DNA of 5,194 nt from Desulfobacterales bacterium (GTDB lineage: Bacteria > Desulfobacterota > Desulfobacteria > Desulfobacterales > Desulfosalsimonadaceae), in contig JAGYOT010000170.1 of assembly GCA_018399455.1 (NCBI GenBank), positions 1-5,194 on the forward strand, read 5' to 3'. The translations under genes were made by a program, and so were the position numbers. This document shows positions 1 to 5,194 of the stretch, piece after piece; the stretch's first letter is position 1; each line of letters opens with the position of its first letter. The notes under the pieces were generated by a model. The model had not been told where the DNA came from and searched no databases. It saw nothing but the letters and a program-made list of their open reading frames with translations.

Positions 1-15
1 AGGATATGGGGGTTA

Positions 16-1761
16 TCAGAATTTCCATCCCCTGACCCGCTGCTGTTCGTCCCAGAGGGCTTTGTACAAACCTTTGCGTGCCATCAGCGACTCGTGGGTG
101 CCCTCTTCCGCCACGGTTTTGCGGTCGATGACCACGATCTTGTCGGCCCGCCTGATGGTGTTGAGACGGTGGGCGATCACCACCACGGTCTTGTTTTTCA
201 CCAGTTCGTCGATGGCCCTCTGGATATGCAATTCGTTTTCCGGATCAAGGGCGGCGGTGGCTTCGTCCAGCAGGACAATAGGGGCGTCTTTCAGCAGGGC
301 GCGGGCAATGGACAGGCGCTGCTTTTCTCCGCCAGACAGGGTGCTGCCGCCCTCGCCTACCAGGGTTTCATAGCCTTCGGGCAGGACGGTAATGAAATCA
401 TGGCAGCGGGCCAACTGACTTGCGGCAATAATCTCTTCCCGGCCCGCCCCTGGCCGGCCGATGCGGATGTTGTTGTATATGGTGTCGTTGAACAGATAGA
501 CATCCTGGAACACCATGGAAATGTTTGCCAGCAGGTGATCGGTGGTATACGCCCTGATATTTTTACCGCCGATATGGATCTCACCTGAACCCACGTCCCA
601 GAAACGTGCGATCAAACGCGTGAGCGTGCTCTTTCCCGAGCCGGACGGCCCCACCAGAGCAGTCAGGGCGTTTTCCGGGATATGCAGGTTGATTTTCTCC
701 AATACCCTGGCATCGTGGTAGCCGAAGGAGACGTTTTTAAATTCGATATCGTAGCGCCCGATCTTCTCAAGCGCGCTGCCTTCGGGCAATGTAACGGTCC
801 TGCGCAAAGTCTCGATACGATCCACGCTGAGTTTGTAGTAGTTGATTTCCGCCATGAAAATCAGGGCATGCAAAAGCGGCTCATAGATGCGCGAGCCCAG
901 GATGAGAAACATGATGTAGACGGGAAGGGCGATTTCCCCCGCCACAATCAAAGTAAATCCGAAAAGGATGATAAGCGTGAAGCCGCCGTTCAACACAAAG
1001 GAAGCCAGCAGGATGGTCGGCCCGGAACCTGCTTCTATTTTGATGCTTTGCGTTTTTAGCCGGCGAAAGGCCTTGTCCAGGCGGTCAAACTTTGTCCCAA
1101 CCAGGTTGAAGGCCTTGATCGTTCGGATGCCCTGAATATATTCGATCATGCGCGAGGCCGATTCCACCTTGTATTTCTGGTGCCGGAGGCCGAAGTGCTT
1201 GATAAGCCAAAAGGAAATCATGGCCGCCGGCCAGGCCAGGGGGATTACCAGGGCCGCGGCCATGGCCAGCTTCCAGCTCATAACGGCCAGGCAGGCCAGT
1301 AGGACCAGCGGCGCGGCCAGAGCCCCGCACATCTGGGGCAGCAGACGGGACAGGAGCTGTTCGATGTTGGCATAATCGGATACGATATAGGCGCCGATAT
1401 CGCCCGGATCCCGGGTGTTGTAGAATCCCATGGGAAGCTTTCTCAAGTGTTCGGCAATTTCCAGCCGGCCGTCGGCGCAGAGCTCGTAGCCGCCCTTGTA
1501 GGCAGCAAAATACGACTTGCGGCTGATCGCAAAAAGCAGAATCAGCGAAATGAGCAGTAAGCCGCACCAGCAAAGGATACGCTGCACATCCAGGGTGCTG
1601 CCCGGGGACTGCAGGGGCTTGAAAAGTTCCCAAACCACAAGAAGCAGTACCCCATACGGTGCACCGCGTAAAAAATACTCGGCAACGGTCCAGCCGATGA
1701 GCGGCCGCAACCGTTCGGGCCGGCCCATGGTGGCGGCGTTCATCATGGATTTGTAGTTCAT
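16..1761 (-). CDS. ABC transporter half-subunit (membrane domain fused to ATPase), second gene of the pair; putative metallophore transporter
   Basis: A 581-residue type IV (ABCB-like) ABC half-transporter of the inner membrane. Six hydrophobic segments lie at about residues 25-48, 62-82, 143-162, 165-187, 250-274 and 278-303, followed by an ATPase domain from about 335. The ATPase motifs are intact: Walker A GPSGSGKST (371-379), Q-loop Gln419, signature LSGGEKQR (475-482), Walker B IVLLDEAT with catalytic Glu500, D-loop AALDPENE and H-loop His531. The start is set at ATG 1761 because AGGAGG sits seven bases upstream. An in-frame ATG at 1821 would add 20 residues lying entirely over the end of the upstream gene. 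The gene starts one base after that gene's stop, so the two are probably co-translated and form a heterodimer. By family and by the neighbouring TonB-dependent receptor, it resembles YbtP/YbtQ and IrtAB siderophore importers, but export of a peptide, lipid or siderophore cannot be excluded. ABC half-transporter is certain; the substrate is inferred. Confidence 0.95.
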   Translation of the reverse strand: MNYKSMMNAATMGRPERLRPLIGWTVAEYFLRGAPYGVLLLVVWELFKPLQSPGSTLDVQRILCWCGLLLISLILLFAISRKSYFAAYKGGYELCADGRLEIAEHLRKLPMGFYNTRDPGDIGAYIVSDYANIEQLLSRLLPQMCGALAAPLVLLACLAVMSWKLAMAAALVIPLAWPAAMISFWLIKHFGLRHQKYKVESASRMIEYIQGIRTIKAFNLVGTKFDRLDKAFRRLKTQSIKIEAGSGPTILLASFVLNGGFTLIILFGFTLIVAGEIALPVYIMFLILGSRIYEPLLHALIFMAEINYYKLSVDRIETLRRTVTLPEGSALEKIGRYDIEFKNVSFGYHDARVLEKINLHIPENALTALVGPSGSGKSTLTRLIARFWDVGSGEIHIGGKNIRAYTTDHLLANISMVFQDVYLFNDTIYNNIRIGRPGAGREEIIAASQLARCHDFITVLPEGYETLVGEGGSTLSGGEKQRLSIARALLKDAPIVLLDEATAALDPENELHIQRAIDELVKNKTVVVIAHRLNTIRRADKIVVIDRKTVAEEGTHESLMARKGLYKALWDEQQRVRGWKF

Positions 1762-1762
1762 G

Positions 1763-3646
1763 TCAATGCCTCCTGAAATCGCATGGATAAAGATCCGCCG
1801 GCTCGTTAGCGGCTCTTTCATCTGTTGTCCCCGATCTATCTGAATCCTTGCGCGGGGTCAGCACCCACTCCCGTGACTGGCTGTACGTATGCCACATGCG
1901 GCTGTATAGCCCGTTTTTGGCCAAAAGCTCCGCATGCCGGCCCTGCTCGGCGATGATGCCGTTATCCACGACCAAAATTTGATCCGCGTTGGTAATGGTG
2001 CTCAGCCGGTGCGCGATCACCAACACGGTCTTTCCCTGTATCAGCCGCCCAAAGGCGGCCAGGATTTTGCCTTCGTTTTCCGGGTCCGCGTAGGCGGTAG
2101 CCTCATCCAGCACCACGATGGGCGCATCCTTCAAAATGGCCCGGGCCAGGGCAATACGCTGCTGCTCACCGCCGGAAAGATAGGTGCCGCCCTCGCCCAC
2201 CAGGGTCTGATACCCTTTTGACAGCAACTGGATGAAGCCGTGGCACCGGGCCGCCTTTGCCGCGGCCGCCACCGCCTCAAAGGATGCGGTTTTGTTGCCC
2301 ATGCGAATGTTTTCCTCAATGGTATCGAAGAACATCACATTGTCCTGGAAAACAAGGGCCACGTGATCCATCAAATTCCGGGTGCGGATGTCTCCGATCG
2401 GGATGCCGCCGATGCGGATCTCGCCTGCGCATACATCCCAGAAACGGGCGGTAAGCATGCCGATGGTGCTTTTTCCCGCCCCTGACGGACCCACCAGGGC
2501 GGTGATGGTACCCGGTTCGGCCACAAAGGATACGTTTTTAAGTACCGGATTTTCAGCATCATAGGAAAATGTGACATCGCAAAAAGCCACAGATGCATCA
2601 TTGAGCCGCAGGACGCCGCGGGCCGGTTCAGCGATCTCCGCTTGTTTTAGGATATCGTCGATGAGGCCAACCCCAAGGGTGTTCTGGTTGAGATAGCCGC
2701 TCATGTAAAGGAGCTTTAAAAGGGGGAAAAACATGCCGCCGCCCAGGATGAGAAACAGGAATACGGTGGGAAGGTAACCGGCATAAGACGGTGCTTTAAG
2801 AAGCAGAACAACCGACGCGGGTACGAGAAACAGAATCGTTGAGGACAGCAGTGTGAGAAAGCCGGTGTAAGTCAGGGCGAATTTTCGGGTGACCACCAGG
2901 CAAAAATCCCTGAAGCCCTCGATGTCGCCTTTCAGGCGCTGGAAATTGTCCATGGACCGGCTGAACACCTTGACCACCTGGATGCCGCGCACGTACTCCA
3001 CGATGCTGGCATTCATGCGGCCCAATGCGGCGTGATAGTCGGCATACTGCTTTTTCTGCCCGGGCCGCAGCATCATGGATGCTTGCAGAGCAATGGCCAG
3101 AACAAATATGAGCAGAACCACCAGGGCCAAGCGCCAGTCGGCATAAAACAGGTAGCCCAGCATCAGCAGGGGAAAGACCATTGCCGCGGTCATGTCCGGG
3201 ATGTGGTGGGCCACAAAGAGTTCGATCCGCTCCACATCCTCGGACATAATTTTTTTGATTTCCCCCGAGGCCCGTTTGGTGAAAAACCCCAGGGGCAGGC
3301 GGGCGAGCTTGCGCGAAATAGCGACACGCATTTCATAAAGGATGTTGAAAGCGGCGATATGGGAGAGCATCAGGGACGCATAGGTCAGGATGCCATAAGC
3401 CACAATCGCCCCCAGGCTGAAAAATCCCCACCGCCAGACCAGATCCTTATCCAGATACTGCACATCGGCGGCATGGGCGGCCAGTTCCCCGAGAATCATG
3501 TACACGGCGATATAAGGCATGAACTGGGCAATGGCTGCTGCAACCGCCAGGATCATCGATCCGATCAACCACCATTTTTTGGTTCCCGCGATTTCAATTA
3601 ATCGCGCAATGCCGGTTTTGCGTTTTTTTCGATTCGTAACAGACAT
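1763..3646 (-). CDS. ABC transporter half-subunit (membrane domain fused to ATPase), first gene of the pair; putative metallophore transporter
   Basis: A 627-residue inner-membrane ABC half-transporter and the likely heterodimer partner of the gene downstream. A basic N-terminus (NRKKRK) precedes six hydrophobic segments at about residues 26-52, 74-96, 152-170, 172-192, 262-284 and 290-312. The ATPase domain begins near 350 and has Walker A GPSGAGKST (386-394), Q-loop Gln434, signature LSGGEQQR (490-497), Walker B IVVLDEAT with catalytic Glu515, and H-loop His546. The D-loop reads AYADPENE rather than the usual SALD-type motif. From memory, such ADPE-type D-loops occur in the YbtP/YbtQ/IrtAB siderophore group, which supports the metallophore assignment. 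After the ATPase there is a polar tail of about 35 residues (593-627) without recognisable domain; its last codons carry the ribosome binding site of the next gene. The ATG at 3646 is preceded by AGGAAG. Both ATP sites look catalytically competent. No siderophore-reductase domain like that of IrtA is present. Confidence 0.95.
   Translation of the reverse strand: MSVTNRKKRKTGIARLIEIAGTKKWWLIGSMILAVAAAIAQFMPYIAVYMILGELAAHAADVQYLDKDLVWRWGFFSLGAIVAYGILTYASLMLSHIAAFNILYEMRVAISRKLARLPLGFFTKRASGEIKKIMSEDVERIELFVAHHIPDMTAAMVFPLLMLGYLFYADWRLALVVLLIFVLAIALQASMMLRPGQKKQYADYHAALGRMNASIVEYVRGIQVVKVFSRSMDNFQRLKGDIEGFRDFCLVVTRKFALTYTGFLTLLSSTILFLVPASVVLLLKAPSYAGYLPTVFLFLILGGGMFFPLLKLLYMSGYLNQNTLGVGLIDDILKQAEIAEPARGVLRLNDASVAFCDVTFSYDAENPVLKNVSFVAEPGTITALVGPSGAGKSTIGMLTARFWDVCAGEIRIGGIPIGDIRTRNLMDHVALVFQDNVMFFDTIEENIRMGNKTASFEAVAAAAKAARCHGFIQLLSKGYQTLVGEGGTYLSGGEQQRIALARAILKDAPIVVLDEATAYADPENEGKILAAFGRLIQGKTVLVIAHRLSTITNADQILVVDNGIIAEQGRHAELLAKNGLYSRMWHTYSQSREWVLTPRKDSDRSGTTDERAANEPADLYPCDFRRH
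1769..1774 (-). promoter_or_regulatory. Shine-Dalgarno site deciding the start of the second ABC gene
   Basis: The minus strand reads AGGAGG, seven bases before ATG 1761. The site lies inside the last codons of the upstream ABC gene, whose TGA (1765-1763) is one base from the ATG. This favours the 581-residue start over the longer in-frame start at 1821 and suggests translational coupling, which would help keep the two subunits equimolar. Confidence 0.85.
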
Positions 3647-3649
3647 TAT

Positions 3650-3655
3650 CTTCCT
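3650..3655 (-). promoter_or_regulatory. Ribosome binding site of the first ABC gene
   Basis: The minus strand reads AGGAAG three bases before ATG 3646, within a purine-rich stretch (GGGAAAGGAAG). The spacing is somewhat short if all six bases pair, but AGGA alone gives five. It supports the annotated start. Confidence 0.6.
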
Positions 3656-3787
3656 TTCCCTACCTGAAGCTCATCGAACGCTAACCGGTATCAGGCCTTT
3701 CGGCTAACGGCGGACCAAAAAGACCGCCTATTGATGAAAGACCGATATAATGCGTTCCCATGGTTCCTTTTCTATTTGCCCCATACA

Positions 3788-3817
3788 ATCCGCACTGGCG
3801 GATCAGGCGCCTGTACC
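3788..3817. promoter_or_regulatory. Hairpin followed by palindrome, possible operator or leader structure
   Basis: Positions 3788-3793 (ATCCGC) and 3798-3803 (GCGGAT) form a perfect 6-base stem with the loop ACTG. Immediately after it, 3804-3813 is the perfect palindrome CAGGCGCCTG, flanked by a further pairing GG/CC at 3800-3801 and 3816-3817. A run of nine A follows at 3818-3826. The A-run is on the wrong side for a terminator in either direction: plus-strand RNA has A, and on the minus strand the U-run precedes the hairpin. A regulator-binding site or a structured leader about 140-170 bases upstream of the ABC operon is possible. Function is unknown. Confidence 0.3.
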
Positions 3818-3948
3818 AAAAAAAAACAGACGCGCATGCCATGGCGGCTTGTTTTTTCGTGGTTTTTCATCAAGCTAACAGGATTGACGGGGGTGATTCT
3901 ACCCCGGCAGGGATTAACAATGCTCCAGCAGGGATTTTTTTCGCCATA

Positions 3949-3975
3949 AAGGGGTCAAATCTTTATTTTTGACAA
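3949..3975 (+). repeat. Left terminal inverted repeat of the element
   Basis: 27 bases starting AAGGGGTCAAATCTTTA and ending TTGACAA. It pairs with the reverse complement of 4181-4207 with two mismatches, at repeat positions 18 and 20. The inner end TTGACA (3969-3974) equals a sigma-70 -35 consensus pointing into the element, but the sequence 15-18 bases on is only a weak -10. Confidence 0.85.
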
Positions 3976-4057
3976 ATATGGATGCACTGTTCATACAGAG
4001 AGATGGTCAGACAACTTCGCATCCGGTATCCCGCCGCTTATTGTCCTCTCACTTCAC

Positions 4058-4201
4058 GTGGAGCTCTTATACCGGTTTTGCGATATCACCCAGGCTTAGG
4101 TGGGAAGGCTCGTCGGTGAAATTGACTACAGCGCAGTGAGCCTCGCCCGAAAAAGGCAGCTTGATGATATACCCTACAAATTGTCAAGATTAAAGATTTG
4201 A
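4058..4201 (+). pseudogene. C-terminal remnant of a REP-associated (Y1-type) transposase
   Basis: Read from 4058, the frame gives VELLYRFCDITQA, then TAG at 4097-4099, then VGRLVGEIDYSAVSLARKR, then a short stretch ending KLSRLKI before TGA at 4199-4201. This matches my recollection of the C-terminal DnaA-like helix-turn-helix of some RAYT transposases (pattern: ELLYR, about five residues, T-x-x-E-I-G-x-L, DYSAVS-x-x-RKR, RLKI at the end). Changing TAG to GAG would restore the expected Glu of the helix-turn-helix. The catalytic HUH and Tyr region of the Y1 domain is absent. About twenty residues also seem missing between RKR and KLSRLKI. No start codon or intact upstream part was found, so this is a relic and not a small gene. 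The family call is from pattern memory and unverified. Confidence 0.6.
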
Positions 4202-4207
4202 CCCCTT
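4181..4207 (-). repeat. Right terminal inverted repeat of the element
   Basis: The minus-strand reading starts AAGGGGTCAAATCTTTA and ends TTGACAA, 25 of 27 bases identical to the left copy. On the plus strand it contains the last codons and stop (TGA 4199-4201) of the transposase remnant. The repeat therefore appears to overlap the 3' end of the ancestral transposase gene. Confidence 0.85.
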
Positions 4208-4367
4208 CTATACCGACAGCGCCCTGTTCGGAAAAAATCCCGTTTAGGGCATTTTCAATCCCTCTCGGAGTAGAGCGAATTGTTCCTCTCGTGATAATTT
4301 TGCCGGCGGCACAAACATGGTGGCAGCATTTTTTTACCAGGAACGTTTTACCCGGGAGGAGGAATAC
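4208..4367 (+). other. Immediate upstream region of the receptor gene
   Basis: 160 bases between the mobile element and the receptor ATG, with no gene. The best -10-like hexamer is GATAAT at 4293-4298 (five of six to consensus), but no -35 lies 16-18 bases upstream. Such a promoter would need an activator, as AraC-type regulators do for fyuA-like genes, or the real promoter is elsewhere. A small imperfect symmetry TTGCCGGCGGCACAA lies at 4300-4314. No recognisable Fur box was seen, although a metallophore receptor might be expected to have one. Confidence 0.35.
4357..4362 (+). promoter_or_regulatory. Ribosome binding site of the TonB-dependent receptor
   Basis: AGGAGG, within GGGAGGAGGAA, lies five bases before ATG 4368. 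It is a near-perfect Shine-Dalgarno site and fixes the start, which is followed directly by a signal peptide. Confidence 0.9.
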
Positions 4368-5194
4368 ATGGGATTCAAAGAAAAATGTACGAAATTGGGT
4401 CTGTCACTGCTTTTTCTAAGCCTGACCTGTCTGTCCGAGGCCAGCGAAGGCCCGGCCTCCGGGGATGACAAGGCACGGTCCGCGACGATGGAGGCCGTTG
4501 TGGTTACAGCTGAGAAACGGGAAGAAAACGTTCAGGAAGTTCCCAAAAGCGTATCAGTCATTTCCGGGACGCAGACCGAAGATTTTTATTTGCAGCGGAC
4601 ACCGGATATTGTTTCCATGACGCCGAATCTCCATGTCACCCGGACAGGCAACGGCCTGATGTCCACGTTTGCCTCTATTCGCGGCATTACCGGGGGGATG
4701 ACCGGAATTCCGGCATTGGGACTTTATGTGGATGACGTCTATTATTCCGGGCTGGATATCAGTCTCCTGGATGTCGAGCGTATTGAAGTGCTGCGAGGTC
4801 CCCAGGGCACCCTTTACGGAAGAAATTCGGAAGCGGGCATCATCAACGTGGTCACCAGGAAACCCTCCGAAGTTAGGGAAGCAAGCGTCAGCCTGAGCAC
4901 CGGCGAATTTGCCGCCTATGAGGCCAAAGGCGCGGTTGGCGGCCCTGTTGCCGGCGATTGGCTGTCTTTCAAGACGGCTTTTCGTTACGGCGAGTCGGAC
5001 GGATATTTTGAAAATCGGTTTGACGGCTCGGATGACGGCGGCCGCTATGAAAATAAAGACGGCCGGCTGTCCCTGGCAGTGACGCCCTCGGAGAGACTGG
5101 AGCTTATGATGAACTATGATCTGCAGCGCTATGACAGCCCGAAATATGCTCAGTTCGCTCGTCTTGACCAAGCGGATTTAAGAAACAACATCAA
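4368..5194 (+). CDS. TonB-dependent outer-membrane receptor, 3' end outside window (FyuA-like siderophore/metallophore receptor)
   Basis: The first 275 codons of a receptor that moves a scarce ligand across the outer membrane using TonB-ExbBD energy. The frame stays open to the window edge; family members are usually about 650-800 residues, so roughly a third is present. A signal peptide (residues 1-25, basic CTKLG region then a Leu-rich core) ends with probable cleavage after Ser-Glu-Ala. A linker leads to the TonB-box-like segment MEAVVVTAEKREENVQEVPK (41-60). The plug domain spans about 50-167 and contains SIRGI (103-107), LYVDDVYY (119-126), VERIEVLRGPQGTLYGRN (136-153) and IINVVTRKP (158-166). 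Barrel strands begin near 172. The plug pattern resembles FyuA and related ferri-siderophore receptors, but sequence alone does not name the ligand; cobalamin, heme or a carbohydrate remain possible. It is divergent from the ABC pair, which probably forms the inner-membrane step of the same pathway. Confidence 0.95.
   Translation, partial: MGFKEKCTKLGLSLLFLSLTCLSEASEGPASGDDKARSATMEAVVVTAEKREENVQEVPKSVSVISGTQTEDFYLQRTPDIVSMTPNLHVTRTGNGLMSTFASIRGITGGMTGIPALGLYVDDVYYSGLDISLLDVERIEVLRGPQGTLYGRNSEAGIINVVTRKPSEVREASVSLSTGEFAAYEAKGAVGGPVAGDWLSFKTAFRYGESDGYFENRFDGSDDGGRYENKDGRLSLAVTPSERLELMMNYDLQRYDSPKYAQFARLDQADLRNNI

Larger units (their letters stand above)
3647..3948. other. Leader region of the ABC operon, no gene
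   Basis: About 300 bases between the ABC operon start and the inverted-repeat element. Short plus-strand open frames here (3731-3949, 3760-3972) lack a recognisable domain and a good ribosome binding site. The minus strand must contain the operon promoter, but no convincing -35/-10 pair was found; the AT-rich stretch near 3746-3752 (minus strand CATTATA) is the best -10 candidate and lacks a matching -35. A hairpin plus palindrome lies at 3788-3817. A second weak hairpin (GGGGT, six-base loop, ACCCC) lies at 3890-3905. The 9-base direct repeat GCAGGGATT occurs at 3907-3915 and 3928-3936, 21 bases apart. No Fur box, B12 box or other riboswitch signature was recognised. Confidence 0.5.
3949..4207. 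mobile_element. Small inverted-repeat-bounded element (MITE-like or decayed RAYT/REP-type unit)
   Basis: A 259-base segment is bounded by 27-base inverted repeats matching at 25 of 27 positions. Each end reads inward as AAGGGGTCAAATCTTTA, then a variable part, then TTGACAA. The interior contains no intact gene, but the right half preserves a plus-strand fragment resembling the C-terminus of a REP-associated Y1 transposase, ending inside the right repeat. Repeats of the GGGGTCAAATC type beside such transposases are, from memory, common in Desulfobacterota genomes. The simplest reading is a once complete transposase unit that lost most of its gene, or a non-autonomous derivative mobilised in trans. 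No target duplication is seen, and none is expected for Y1 transposition. It lies wholly within the divergent intergenic region, 160 bases upstream of the receptor start. Confidence 0.7.

Noticed and set aside
1762..1821. Twenty-residue N-terminal extension of the second ABC gene, starting at ATG 1821.
   Set aside because: It overlaps the upstream coding end completely and lacks the strong AGGAGG that precedes ATG 1761.
62..3601. Plus-strand open frames (for example 94-588 and 3032-3601) and alternate-frame minus-strand frames such as 1085-1633 within the ABC genes.
   Set aside because: All lie over well-defined ABC transporter coding sequence in another frame and show no domain of their own.
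3788..3826. Rho-independent terminator at the hairpin beside the A-run.
   Set aside because: The A-run follows the hairpin on the plus strand, and the corresponding U-run precedes it on the minus strand, so neither direction gives a stem followed by U.
3731..3972. Two overlapping plus-strand frames of 70-72 residues in the intergenic region.
   Set aside because: No recognisable family or good ribosome binding site, and both run into the left inverted repeat.
3647..4367. Fur box, cobalamin riboswitch or other metabolite riboswitch expected before an uptake gene.
   Set aside because: No GATAAT-repeat operator and no conserved B12-box-like core was visible; the lone GATAAT at 4293 is not enough.
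4198..4419. 73-residue plus-strand frame spanning the element end and the receptor start.
   Set aside because: It overlaps the receptor's signal peptide codons in another frame and starts within the inverted repeat.
4554..5171. Minus-strand open frame of 205 residues opposite the receptor gene.
   Set aside because: It is antisense to clear TonB-dependent receptor coding sequence and has no recognisable domain; it results from codon bias.

Overview
The window carries three protein-coding genes and a 721-base divergent intergenic region. The minus strand (positions 16-3646) holds a two-gene operon for the two halves of a heterodimeric ABC transporter. Each half has a six-helix membrane domain fused to a complete ATPase domain. 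The plus strand, from 4368 to the right edge, holds the 5' part of a TonB-dependent outer-membrane receptor gene that runs off the window. The layout suggests an uptake locus for an iron-siderophore or other metallophore: the receptor takes the ligand across the outer membrane and the ABC pair acts at the inner membrane. The closest familiar arrangement is FyuA with YbtP/YbtQ (yersiniabactin-metal uptake) or mycobacterial IrtAB. The substrate and the direction of ABC transport are inferred from family and context, not shown by the sequence.

Layout: 16-1761 (minus) is the second ABC half; 1763-3646 (minus) is the first ABC half; 3647-3948 is the operon leader, with a hairpin, a palindrome and a short direct repeat; 3949-4207 is a small element bounded by 27-base imperfect inverted repeats, enclosing a broken C-terminal remnant of what looks like a REP-associated (Y1/RAYT-type) transposase; 4208-4367 is the immediate upstream region of the receptor, with a strong ribosome binding site; 4368-5194 (plus) is the partial receptor.

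The receptor implies a Gram-negative (diderm) bacterium. The moderately GC-rich composition and the type of inverted repeat (starting AAGGGGTCAAATC and ending TTGACAA) remind me of Desulfobacterota and related former deltaproteobacteria. That taxonomic guess rests on recall and is not proven here.

No RNA gene, CRISPR array, convincing riboswitch, Fur box or rho-independent terminator could be supported. The transporter and receptor are ordinary members of large families. The least expected content is the transposase-derived element lying between the two divergent transcription units.
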